Origin: an uncultured Bacilli bacterium | GTDB lineage: Bacteria > Bacillota_I > Bacilli_A > RF39 > UBA660 | Direction of reading: 5' to 3' | NCBI GenBank assembly: GCA_947625395.1 | Contig: CANQOD010000017.1 | Location: 1 to 13,703 of the forward strand | Length of the DNA: 13,703 bases | Shown: in pieces, positions 7,039 through 13,703 of the stretch | Position numbering within the stretch: position 1 is the first letter of the stretch | Layout of the letters: each line of letters opens with the position of its first letter | The notes under the pieces: model-generated | What the model was told of the DNA's origin: nothing | The model's database searches: none | The model's input: only the letters and a program-made list of their open reading frames with translations | Made by a program: the position numbers and the translations under genes

Positions 7039-7489
7039 GTTTTTCCCTCCAACATTCTAAAATAATACTCAAAAATAAGCCAACCACAACAAACATATCT
7101 GCACAGTTAAAAATTGGAAACGCATAATCAAAAATAGTAAAGGAGAAATAATCGGTGACGCCATTTAAGAGGATTCGGTCCAATAAATTACTCAAAGCGC
7201 CTCCTAAAACAAAGGTTAAAAAGAACGTTTTCCAAAATGCAGTGTGTTCTCTCCATAAATAATGAAAAAGAAAAAGGCAAACAAGAAAGGAAAAAAGAAT
7301 GAAAAGAAAAGGCAATTCCTTGAATAGACTAAAAGCCCCGCCTTGATTTTTCACATAAGTGAGCGCAAAAAAGTGAGGAAAGATGGTCCATGTTTCTCCA
7401 TAAGCCAATGACTTACGAATGAGGACTTTAATAACTTGGTCCAAAAGGATGAGCCCAAGACAAAGAACAATCCAAGTTTTCTTTTTCAT
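7019..7489 (-). CDS. lspA: Lipoprotein signal peptidase (signal peptidase II)
   Basis: A 156-residue integral membrane aspartyl protease that removes signal peptides from prolipoproteins after Lgt has lipidated the Cys. Four membrane helices are visible (about 4-22, 60-78, 87-105, 125-145). The conserved boxes are all present: LLDQVIK (Asp17), KNQGGAFS (48-54), LSNLLDR (99-105), and the two catalytic aspartates Asp113 in VTDYF and Asp131 in FNCADMF. The ATG overlaps the dnaE stop as ATGA, and AAGGAAGGGG lies just upstream. The lspA-rluD pairing is the same as B. subtilis lspA-ylyB, but dnaE as the upstream gene is less usual. Its presence implies a lipoprotein-processing pathway in this organism. 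Confidence 0.95.
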   Translation of the reverse strand: MKKKTWIVLCLGLILLDQVIKVLIRKSLAYGETWTIFPHFFALTYVKNQGGAFSLFKELPFLFILFSFLVCLFLFHYLWREHTAFWKTFFLTFVLGGALSNLLDRILLNGVTDYFSFTIFDYAFPIFNCADMFVVVGLFLSIILECWREKHGSKSH

Positions 7490-10443
7490 GCAGTTGCCCC
7501 TTCCTTGACTTCAATTTGATTGACAATCATCTGTAACTGATTATATCGTTTTTCAACGACACCTGTCAAAACAACAATATCACCCTTTTTCAAATCCAAA
7601 TTCTGTTGATAAACTTTTGGAAAACACGTAAAATCAATCATCGCCGTTGCATCACTTCCTAACAAGAAAGCCATTTTATCTCCTTTTTTGGTTTTGATTA
7701 CTTTGATTTTTTCAATCATGACAAGTGTTTTTATTTGTTGATTAAAATATTTTTCAAGTTGATTTAAAAGCACGATATCCTTTTCTTCTTGTTGATATTT
7801 CGTCGTAGGATGACTGCTTAAATAAAAGCCAAAACAAGCATATTCTTTTTCTAAAAGTTCGCTGTTTTTATATTCCTCTCTCATTTGCAGTTCTGGTAAC
7901 AAGACTAAGGATGGGTCTAAATCTTTTGTGAGTTCACCATAATTGATTAAGGCATCCATCTCTTCGATGAGTGTCTTTCTTGTATAGCCAAAGGAATCAA
8001 AAGCCCCTGCTTCTACGAGCGTTTCAATCTGTTTGCGTGTCACTTTAAAAAGAGTGAGTCGCGAGATGGCATCGAAAATATTTTGAAAAGGTTGCGTCCC
8101 TCTTGCATCTAAAATTTGTTTACAAACAACGGTTCCAATTCCTTTAATAGAAGCAAATGGAAAGTAAATTTTTTGACCTACACCAGTAAACAAGGCACCA
8201 CTTTGATTGATATCCGGTTTGACGATTTCAATTCCTCTTGCTCGTGCTTCCATCATATATTCTTTTAATTTGGTATCGCTTCCAATGACATTTGATAAAA
8301 TATTGCAGTAAAATTCTTGGGGATAATGACATTTTAAGTATGCCATTTTATAGGCAATGAAAGAATAAGCAACCGAATGAGAACGATTAAATCCATAACC
8401 CGCAAAGTTCAAAATGAGGGAGAAAATTTCTTTGGCTTCATCAAGAGGATGTCCTTTCGCCAGGGCACCCTTTAAGAAATGCGCTTCTTCATTCTTTAAC
8501 AACTCACGCTTCTTTTTGCTCATTGCTCGTCTTAATAAATCTGCTTCTCCGAAAGAATAGCCTGCATAAGAACTTGCCACTTGCATAATCTGTTCCTGAT
8601 AGATGAAAATTCCATAGGTATTTTTTAAAATCGGTTCTAAACTAGGGTCTTGATAAGTAATCTTTTCTTCGCCATGTTTTCGCCTAATATAACTTGGAAT
8701 ATGTGGTGCAGCACCAGGTCTAAATAAGGCAATGGCCGCGAAAATATCTTCAAAACAAGTGGGTTTTAATTGTCTTAAAAATTGGCGCATTCCACTCGAT
8801 TCAAATTGAAAAATTCCAGTCGTATCCGCCGTTTGAAAAATCGAAATTGTGGCGGGGTCATTTAACGGAATTTGTGAAAAATCAATTTTGATTCCGGTAT
8901 GCTTTTCAATATCCTCTAAAACATGCATAATGAGTGTTAAATTACGGATACCTAAAAAGTCCATTTTTAAAAGCCCTATGTTTTCTAGATATTCCATTGG
9001 ATAAGCAGTTAAATAAAAGCCCTCGCTTTTCGTTAAAGGAACAATTTCTTCAAGCGGACGTCTTGCCATGACAATTCCAGCAGCATGAGATGAGGTATGT
9101 CTTGGAAAGCCTTCAATGCGAAGCGCGATTTCGTATAATTTTTGTAAAGACGCATCTTGGTCAATGGTTGTTTTAAAAGCAGGATTGGTGGCATAAAAAT
9201 CTTTTAATTTTTCCTTAGTAAAAGCAGGAATATAATGTGAGAGTTGATCAATTTTATAAGAGGGAATCATCAAGACTCTTGCCACATCTCTTAAGACTTG
9301 CTTGGCGCCAAGAGTTCCAAACGTGACAATTCCAGACACTTTCTCTTTTCCATATTTTTCCACAACATATTGAATCACTTGATTCCGATATTGATCAGGG
9401 AAATCCGTATCAATATCCGGCATGGTAACACGTTCTGGATTTAAGAAACGTTCAAATAACAAATCATATTGAATTGGATCAATTTCTGTAATACCAAGAG
9501 CATAAGCAACTAAACTTCCCGCAGCACTTCCTCTTCCTGGTCCAACTAAAATCCCCTCTTTTTTTGCATAGCGAATGAAATCGTAAACGACCAAGAAATA
9601 ATTCGCAAATCCCATCTTCTGAATCACAGAAAGTTCATAGAGCAGTCTTTCTTCATATCCTTTTAACACTTTGCCATGACAACGTTTCAGAAGTCCTTTT
9701 TTGGCTAAATTTTCTAAATACGTTTGCGCATCTTGTCCCTCTTGAAGCGGATAAATTGCCAATTCTAATTCTTTTTTGGGAAATTGTAACTGACAGTTTT
9801 CAGCCAGTTCAATCGTCTTTAACAACCCATCGTTATGAGAAAGTGCTAAAATATCTTTTATTTCAAGACTATGATTGGTTAAATCATATTGAGCTTCTTC
9901 TAAATGGGCAATCGTCTTGCCATCACGAATCATATATAAGTAAGCAAGATAGTCACTCTCTTTTGCTGACAGATACAAGTTTTCTCGTAAAAATATAATT
10001 TGATTGGTAATCTGTTTGGCTTCTTCTTCTTGTTGAAAATTTTGATATCCTAAAAAGACCTCTAGTTTTTCACTGATTTCCTGATAATGAGATTTTTCTT
10101 TAAAAGGAAGCAGAAAATAAAGATTTTCTTTAGCGGAAGTCAAATCTTCTAAGGTGACTTGACGGTCATTTGCTAAAGTGAAAAAGTGCATTAAAGCTTG
10201 ATAGCCTTGATAATTTTTCGCAATCGCAAGCACTTTAAAACCACAGTCTATTTCAAGGCCAATGATGGGCTTGATGCCCTCTTTTTGACACTTTTCAATG
10301 AACTCCATCACCCCATACATCGTTGTATCACACAAAACACATGCGGTTTGATGATTTTTTTTCGCAGAAGAAATAATCTCATCAATGGAGAGTAAACTTG
10401 ATAAGAGAGAGTAATTACTTTTGGTATAAAATGGAATGTACAT
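7486..10443 (-). CDS. dnaE: DNA polymerase III alpha subunit, DnaE type
   Basis: A 985-residue C-family replicative polymerase subunit. Order of domains: N-terminal PHP (about 1-70), palm/thumb/fingers (about 240-740), helix-hairpin-helix region (about 760-815), and OB fold near 905-980. Key residues are seen: GPGRGSAAGS at 301-310, the two palm aspartates Asp343 and Asp345 in MPDIDTDF, and the third, Asp495, in LLKMDFLGIR. In Bacillota DnaE extends the primer for PolC or acts as a main polymerase. It is shorter than B. subtilis DnaE (about 1,115 aa), and the PHP metal ligands appear lost. The frame is open to 10518, but those 25 residues overlie the promoter. ATG 10441-10443 begins MYIPFYTKSNYSLL like other DnaE proteins and follows AAAAGGAAG at about 10 nt. 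It is the first gene of dnaE-lspA-rluD. Confidence 0.95.
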   Translation of the reverse strand: MYIPFYTKSNYSLLSSLLSIDEIISSAKKNHQTACVLCDTTMYGVMEFIEKCQKEGIKPIIGLEIDCGFKVLAIAKNYQGYQALMHFFTLANDRQVTLEDLTSAKENLYFLLPFKEKSHYQEISEKLEVFLGYQNFQQEEEAKQITNQIIFLRENLYLSAKESDYLAYLYMIRDGKTIAHLEEAQYDLTNHSLEIKDILALSHNDGLLKTIELAENCQLQFPKKELELAIYPLQEGQDAQTYLENLAKKGLLKRCHGKVLKGYEERLLYELSVIQKMGFANYFLVVYDFIRYAKKEGILVGPGRGSAAGSLVAYALGITEIDPIQYDLLFERFLNPERVTMPDIDTDFPDQYRNQVIQYVVEKYGKEKVSGIVTFGTLGAKQVLRDVARVLMIPSYKIDQLSHYIPAFTKEKLKDFYATNPAFKTTIDQDASLQKLYEIALRIEGFPRHTSSHAAGIVMARRPLEEIVPLTKSEGFYLTAYPMEYLENIGLLKMDFLGIRNLTLIMHVLEDIEKHTGIKIDFSQIPLNDPATISIFQTADTTGIFQFESSGMRQFLRQLKPTCFEDIFAAIALFRPGAAPHIPSYIRRKHGEEKITYQDPSLEPILKNTYGIFIYQEQIMQVASSYAGYSFGEADLLRRAMSKKKRELLKNEEAHFLKGALAKGHPLDEAKEIFSLILNFAGYGFNRSHSVAYSFIAYKMAYLKCHYPQEFYCNILSNVIGSDTKLKEYMMEARARGIEIVKPDINQSGALFTGVGQKIYFPFASIKGIGTVVCKQILDARGTQPFQNIFDAISRLTLFKVTRKQIETLVEAGAFDSFGYTRKTLIEEMDALINYGELTKDLDPSLVLLPELQMREEYKNSELLEKEYACFGFYLSSHPTTKYQQEEKDIVLLNQLEKYFNQQIKTLVMIEKIKVIKTKKGDKMAFLLGSDATAMIDFTCFPKVYQQNLDLKKGDIVVLTGVVEKRYNQLQMIVNQIEVKEGATA

Positions 10444-10468
10444 ATCACTCAACTTCCTTTTCTTTTTT

Positions 10469-10497
10469 ATCTTAACAGAAAATAAAATAACAAACAA
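10469..10497 (-). promoter_or_regulatory. Promoter of the dnaE-lspA-rluD operon
   Basis: On the minus strand TTGTTT (10492-10497) and TAAGAT (10469-10474) are 17 nt apart, and the -10 is extended by TGT (TGn). It lies between the terminator of the upstream gene and the dnaE ribosome binding site. The hexamers are imperfect, but the spacing and extended -10 are right. Confidence 0.6.
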
Positions 10498-10524
10498 GAG
10501 TTCTAGGTTCTTTTTCAAAAATTG

Positions 10525-10560
10525 AAAAAAAAATCAACCTCTCTAAAAAGAGAGATTGAT
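10525..10560 (-). terminator. Strong terminator of the surface-protein gene
   Basis: On the minus strand ATCAATCTCTC (10550-10560) pairs with GAGAGGTTGAT (10533-10543): 11 bp with a single G-U, 6-nt loop, followed by an 8-T tract (10525-10532). It lies 15 nt past the stop codon at 10575, a textbook intrinsic terminator that insulates dnaE from the gene upstream. Confidence 0.92.
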
Positions 10561-10574
10561 GAATAGATTGTTTT

Positions 10575-11969
10575 TTACTTGCTGTAGCGTTTTTTGAATA
10601 CGAGTAAGGAAATCATTCCTAAGCATGCGATTGCGAAAAGATAAATAGAATTCAATAGAGTATCACGCGTATTTGGGTTGGTAACTTCTGCTTCTTTATC
10701 TGCAATAACAACTTCGTTATCTTCTTTGGAAATCGTTATCTTGCCATTTGGAGTTATAACTGTTAAGTCCGATTCACTATTATTCGTGATAATAGCTCCA
10801 GCTTCTGCTGTAACAGTTAAATCCTCCACATTTGCATTTTCAGAAACAACAAATGTTTCTCCTTCAGAGATTTCAATTTCCCCGTCAACTGTACCATAAG
10901 CGGTGATTGTATTATTATTTCTAACAAAACCAGTCGTGGGCTTGTAGCTTGTTGCTTTACCATTACTTGTTGCTACTTCATCTTCAATGACGTTCTCATA
11001 AGAGAATGTAGCAGCACTACCATTGACATTGATTTCATTTTTTGTTCCACCACCAAGGCCGTTCATTTCATCTTTAAAATATGTTCTTATATCTCCGACA
11101 GTCAAGGTCGCGCTTTCGTTTAATTGGACACCATTGTTGGCATTAATAGCCAAGTCTGTCCCTCTCTTTTCATTATGACTTGTGTTATTTCCGGTAATAT
11201 TCACTTGTGTATTTCCACCAATAGTAGAATCATTCAAGACAGCACCGATAATTCTGTTTTCTGTAGCAGTGACTGTGGAATTTCCACTTGCAGTCAGTTT
11301 TGAAGTAAAGCCAATATCATTATTTTTAGCTATGATATTTCCATCTTCTAATGTGATTGGAGCAGAATTACTACCATATCCATTGTTTGTAAAATCTAAA
11401 GTACCATTTTCTTTGGCAGTGATGCTTTGAACTGGTGCAATTCCTCCTCTTTTGAATCCATCAATTTTGAGTGTGCCACCAATGACTTCAATCTCACCAA
11501 AAGTTCCACCTTTTCTTGTTTGAAAAGCAATAGGACAAGCATTTACCCCAGAAGTACCCTCACATGCGTTATCTGCTTCATTCGTACTATTGACTGTTCC
11601 TTTGACAACCAATTTTGAACCATCTTCAAAAATAAAATTCGTAGAATCTACATTGGTATAGTTTTCTCCAGAACGAGCAGTTTGAACTTTACTTAAATCC
11701 TCCGTTTCTGGTTTGAAATCTTTCAGATTCAAAATTCCGTTCACCGTCAAAGTTGCATTCTTTTCAAGAATCACAATTTTATTGTTGATTTCAACGGTTA
11801 CTCCAGCTGCAACTTCAACGTTTCCAGAAAGAGTCACTATTCTACAAGTATTGATAGCGTCTTGTGTTAGATTGCCACCTGATACTTGACAAGTTTCTTC
11901 TGCGTTGACTACGATTGTACTTCCCATCATCAGAATGGAAGCCAAAAGTAAAAGTTTGATTTTTTTCAT
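10575..11969 (-). CDS. Secreted beta-solenoid-like surface protein with sortase-type C-terminal anchor
   Basis: A 464-residue protein. Residues 1-23 are a classical signal peptide (MKKIK, hydrophobic core, cleavage expected after VVNA). The mature part is rich in Thr, Asn, Gly, Val and Ile, with recurring short strands ending in Asn pairs near residues 195, 216, 238 and 261, about 21-24 apart. This suggests a right-handed parallel beta-helix, as in adhesins or pectate-lyase-like folds (inference). Four cysteines (27, 42, 136, 145) could form two disulfides. The C-terminus has NPNTRD (431-436), a hydrophobic helix (about 439-457) and KKRYSK, the layout of a cell-wall sorting signal, though NPNTR is not the classic LPXTG; no sortase is in the window. 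The start follows AAAGGAG at 9 nt; an in-frame extension to 12029 would cross the promoter and lacks a ribosome binding site. The function is unknown; adhesion or surface display is a guess. Confidence 0.88.
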   Translation of the reverse strand: MKKIKLLLLASILMMGSTIVVNAEETCQVSGGNLTQDAINTCRIVTLSGNVEVAAGVTVEINNKIVILEKNATLTVNGILNLKDFKPETEDLSKVQTARSGENYTNVDSTNFIFEDGSKLVVKGTVNSTNEADNACEGTSGVNACPIAFQTRKGGTFGEIEVIGGTLKIDGFKRGGIAPVQSITAKENGTLDFTNNGYGSNSAPITLEDGNIIAKNNDIGFTSKLTASGNSTVTATENRIIGAVLNDSTIGGNTQVNITGNNTSHNEKRGTDLAINANNGVQLNESATLTVGDIRTYFKDEMNGLGGGTKNEINVNGSAATFSYENVIEDEVATSNGKATSYKPTTGFVRNNNTITAYGTVDGEIEISEGETFVVSENANVEDLTVTAEAGAIITNNSESDLTVITPNGKITISKEDNEVVIADKEAEVTNPNTRDTLLNSIYLFAIACLGMISLLVFKKRYSK

Positions 11970-11994
11970 TTTCTTTTTCTCCTTTCTTATCCCT

Positions 11995-12025
11995 ATCATA
12001 CAGTAAGCTACCCCCCCCGTGTCAA
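11995..12025 (-). promoter_or_regulatory. Surface-protein promoter with a G8 run in its spacer
   Basis: On the minus strand a perfect -35 TTGACA (12020-12025) and a five-of-six -10 TATGAT (11995-12000) are separated by 19 nt. That is two more than the optimum, and eight of the spacer bases are consecutive G (12011-12018). The ribosome binding site and ATG follow within 30 nt. Loss of two G would give the ideal 17-nt spacing. This is the architecture of phase-variable promoters such as Neisseria porA (poly-G spacer). Confidence 0.75.
12011..12018. repeat. Homopolymeric C8/G8 tract
   Basis: Eight consecutive C on the plus strand (G on the minus strand) lie in an otherwise strongly AT-rich intergenic region. 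I saw no comparable G/C run elsewhere in the window. Its position exactly between the -35 and -10 of the surface-protein promoter makes it a candidate slippage site. Confidence 0.85.
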
Positions 12026-12026
12026 C

Positions 12027-12056
12027 CATTTTCTTTTCTCTTTGACGAAGAAAATG
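12027..12056. repeat. Inverted repeat next to the surface-protein -35, possible operator
   Basis: CATTTTCTT (12027-12035) and AAGAAAATG (12048-12056) form a perfect 9-bp inverted repeat with a 12-nt centre. It begins one base upstream of the TTGACA of the surface-protein promoter and about 30 bases before the rpmB -35. There is no T tract, so it is not a terminator on either strand. A two-fold binding site for a dimeric regulator, or an activator site, is a reasonable inference. Confidence 0.45.
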
Positions 12057-12086
12057 CCAAAAAAAAGAACGATTGCCATCTTTTAT

Positions 12087-12115
12087 TTGACTTTATATCC
12101 CTTTTATGATAAAGT
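12087..12115 (+). promoter_or_regulatory. Promoter of rpmB
   Basis: TTGACT (12087-12092, five of six) and TAAAGT (12110-12115, four of six) are 17 nt apart, and the -10 is extended by TGA. The rpmB ribosome binding site follows about 30 nt downstream, leaving a short leader with no sign of a regulatory RNA structure. Confidence 0.7.
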
Positions 12116-12158
12116 TAAGAAGCGAAACACGAAAAATATATATAAAGGAGGAAAGGAA

Positions 12159-12362
12159 ATGGCAGTCAAAGTTACAAACAAGAAGCCTTTATCAGGAAAT
12201 AGAAGAAGTCATGCTTTAAATGCAACAAAAATGCAACAAAAACCAAATTTACAAGTAGTTCGACTTGAAGATGGAACAAAGGTAAGACTTTCTACTCGCG
12301 AAGCTAGAACTTTAAGAAAAGGACAAGCAAGCAAAGAAGTAGAAGAAACACAAGAAGCATAA
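12159..12362 (+). CDS. rpmB: Ribosomal protein bL28
   Basis: A 67-residue basic protein of the large ribosomal subunit. The L28 signature is clear: KKPLSGNRRSHALNATK (residues 8-24), then NLQVVRLEDGTKVRLSTREARTL (30-52). It lacks the cysteine pairs of the zinc-binding form, so it is the Cys-free version. The acidic tail (KEVEETQEA) extends slightly beyond the usual end. The frame is open upstream to 12042, but the ATG at 12159 follows AAAGGAGG at 7 nt and begins MAVKVTNKK, matching the family. It is transcribed alone from its own promoter and is closed by a terminator right after the stop. In B. subtilis rpmB also stands alone, divergent from neighbours. Confidence 0.95.
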   Translation: MAVKVTNKKPLSGNRRSHALNATKMQQKPNLQVVRLEDGTKVRLSTREARTLRKGQASKEVEETQEA

Positions 12363-12386
12363 AATCACGCAATCGTGCTTTTTTTT
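12361..12386 (+). terminator. Terminator of rpmB
   Basis: CACG (12366-12369), loop CAAT and CGTG (12374-12377) form a short GC-rich stem, extendable past one mismatch by A-T pairs, followed by eight T (12379-12386). It begins at the rpmB stop codon. Confidence 0.75.
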
Positions 12387-12399
12387 ATTGGAAAATGAG

Positions 12400-12438
12400 A
12401 AAAAAAAAGCAATTGCCCTTTCTTTAGGCAACTGCTTT
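12400..12438 (-). terminator. Terminator of typA
   Basis: On the minus strand AAAGCAGTTGCC (12427-12438) pairs with GGCAATTGCTTT (12406-12417), 12 bp with one G-U, 9-nt loop, followed by a run of T (12400-12408). The last typA codons form the 5' arm and the TAA is in the loop. With the rpmB terminator it makes a back-to-back pair between convergent genes. Confidence 0.88.
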
Positions 12439-13703
12439 ATTTTTTTTGGCATCTGCTTTCTTACGCTCTTCTGTATTTAAAATTTGTTTTCGTAACCGAA
12501 TAAAATTAGGAGTAACTTCTACAAGTTCATCTGAGTTGATATAATCAAGGGCATATTCAAGAGTAATTGGTCGAGGTCTTTTTAGAACAACGGTATGGTC
12601 GCTTCCTGCTGCACGAACATTGGTCAGATTTTTTCCTTTGACAACATTGACTGCTAAATCATTGTCACGATTACATTCTCCAACAATCATTCCCTCATAA
12701 ACTTCTGTACCGGGTTCAATAAACATGATGCCACGGTCCTCTAAGTTTCCAATCGAATAAGCAGTCGCTGCTCCATTTTCCATAGAAACTAAAACGCCTA
12801 ACTTTCGCTCACCAATTTCCACTTTTTCGTATGGACGATATTCTTTAAAAGTATGGTTGATAATACCATAGCCTTTCGTCATGGTCATAAAGTCGGTTGT
12901 AAAGCCAATTAAACCTCGTGATGGAATGAAGTAATGCAAACGTACTTGTCCTTCATAATTGGTCATATTTTCCATCACTGCCCCACGAAGTCCTAGTTGT
13001 TCAATGACCGTTCCCATCGACTCTTCTGGAACTTCAATTTGTAAATCTTCCCAAGGTTCCATTTTGACACCATCGACTTCTTTAATAATCACACGTGGTT
13101 TGGAAACTTCTAGTTCAAATCCTTCACGACGCATGTTTTCAATTAAAATACTCAAATGAAGTTCTCCACGTCCTGAAACGGTAAAGGATTCATTAGTATA
13201 AGGTTCAACTCTTAAGCTCACATCTTTCTGTGTTTCTCGATAAAGACGTTCTTCTATTTTTCTAGCGGTTACAATCTTTCCATCTTTTCCAACGAATGGT
13301 GATGTATTGGCGCCAAACGTCATTTGTAAAGTTGGTTCATCAATATGCAAAACGGGCAATGGTAAATGACTGCCTTGTTCACAAATCGTTTCTCCTACTG
13401 AAATATCAGGCAATCCAGCAATCGCAACAATGTCCCCTGCTTCAGCACTTTCCACTTCGATACGATGATAACCGTAATAGCCAAAAAGCTTTTGAATCCG
13501 GAAGCTTTTTTCTGTGCCATCTAACCGAATACAAGTCACCATTTGTCCTACTCTCATTGTACCATTATGGACACGTCCAATTCCAATACGACCCACAAAT
13601 TCATTGTAATCTAATAAGGCTGGTTGGAATTGTAAAGGCGCACTATTTTCTCCTTTGGGAGCTGGAATCTCTGAAATAATTAAATCTAAAAGCTCTGTAA
13701 AGC
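12424..13703 (-). CDS. typA: Translational GTPase TypA/BipA, C-terminal 425 residues (cut by the window edge)
   Basis: The reading frame runs off the right edge. The GTG at 13594-13596 is only an internal Val codon, because the frame continues upstream as LLDYNEFVGRIGIGRV, preceded by SEIPAPKGENSAPLQFQPA, a well-known TypA stretch. About 190 N-terminal residues, holding the GTP-binding domain, should lie outside (family length about 610). The visible part contains the EF-Tu-like domain 2, domain III (HIDEPTLQMTFGAN), an EF-G-like region with SGRGELHLSIL at visible residues 176-186, and the TypA-specific C-terminal domain with SRGLIGF (261-267) and a Lys-rich end. TypA binds the 70S ribosome near the EF-G site and aids 50S assembly and growth at low temperature or under stress. 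It ends in a strong terminator facing rpmB. Intact as far as visible. Confidence 0.95.
   Translation of the reverse strand, partial: FTELLDLIISEIPAPKGENSAPLQFQPALLDYNEFVGRIGIGRVHNGTMRVGQMVTCIRLDGTEKSFRIQKLFGYYGYHRIEVESAEAGDIVAIAGLPDISVGETICEQGSHLPLPVLHIDEPTLQMTFGANTSPFVGKDGKIVTARKIEERLYRETQKDVSLRVEPYTNESFTVSGRGELHLSILIENMRREGFELEVSKPRVIIKEVDGVKMEPWEDLQIEVPEESMGTVIEQLGLRGAVMENMTNYEGQVRLHYFIPSRGLIGFTTDFMTMTKGYGIINHTFKEYRPYEKVEIGERKLGVLVSMENGAATAYSIGNLEDRGIMFIEPGTEVYEGMIVGECNRDNDLAVNVVKGKNLTNVRAAGSDHTVVLKRPRPITLEYALDYINSDELVEVTPNFIRLRKQILNTEERKKADAKKNKAVA

Noticed and set aside
10444..10518. 25-residue N-terminal extension of DnaE
   Set aside because: It overlies the extended -10 promoter and lacks similarity to DnaE N-termini; MYIPFYTKSNYSLL is the family-like start.
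10511..10529. TTTTTCAA-AAA-TTGAAAAA hairpin next to the surface-protein terminator
   Set aside because: Pure A/T pairing with two GC pairs; it overlaps the T tract of the real terminator and is probably a by-product of A/T runs.
11970..12029. In-frame N-terminal extension of the surface protein that would place the G8 tract in coding sequence
   Set aside because: There is no good ribosome binding site before 12029, the extension covers a consensus promoter, and the AAAGGAG plus signal-peptide start at 11969 is far better. If the longer frame were used, the tract would instead switch translation, so the phase-variation idea would survive in another form.
13296..13679. 127-residue plus-strand frame at the right edge
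   Set aside because: Antisense to typA, whose protein is highly conserved through this stretch.

Overview
The window looks like chromosomal DNA of a low-GC Gram-positive bacterium (Bacillota, Bacilli/Erysipelotrichia or one of the uncultured gut lineages near them). The evidence is the AT-rich base composition, strong AGGAGG-type ribosome binding sites, and a B. subtilis-like gene set (ireB/yrzL-ruvX/yrrK-yrzB, lspA-rluD/ylyB, dnaE, rpmB, typA). TGA is used as a stop and TGG for Trp, so this is not a code-4 mollicute. LspA, IreB and a cell-wall sorting signal imply a cell wall. I cannot name the genus.

Layout, left to right. (1) 118-897, minus: an unrecognised membrane-anchored protein with its own terminator. 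(2) 994-5649, minus: a tightly packed five-gene transcription unit read right to left, consisting of a GluP-type rhomboid protease, a YfhO-family GT-C membrane protein, ireB/reoM, ruvX and yrzB (DUF1292). Genes overlap or abut, and the unit ends in an AT-rich terminator at 956-984. (3) 5716-6168, plus: an orphan hydrophobic membrane protein that starts inside the rhomboid promoter region and overlaps the end of rluD tail to tail. (4) 6148-10443, minus: dnaE, lspA and rluD as an overlapping operon with a visible promoter at 10469-10497. (5) 10575-11969, minus: a secreted, probably sortase-anchored beta-solenoid surface protein with a strong terminator. (6) 11970-12158: a divergent intergenic region holding the surface-protein promoter (with an 8-G run in its spacer), a 9-bp inverted repeat, and the rpmB promoter. 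(7) 12159-12362, plus: rpmB (bL28). (8) 12424-13703, minus: typA/bipA, cut by the right edge; convergent rpmB and typA are separated by two back-to-back terminators.

Most of the window is ordinary housekeeping: replication (DnaE), lipoprotein maturation (LspA), rRNA/ribosome work (RluD, RuvX/YqgF, L28, TypA) and envelope regulation (IreB, YfhO, GluP). The most notable signal is the surface-protein promoter. A consensus TTGACA and a near-consensus TATGAT are separated by 19 nt that include eight consecutive G, an architecture typical of slipped-strand phase-variable promoters. A regulator-like inverted repeat sits directly upstream.

No tRNA, rRNA, CRISPR array, insertion sequence or riboswitch was seen. 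No stretch over 300 bases lacks a gene; the largest gap is 11970-12158.
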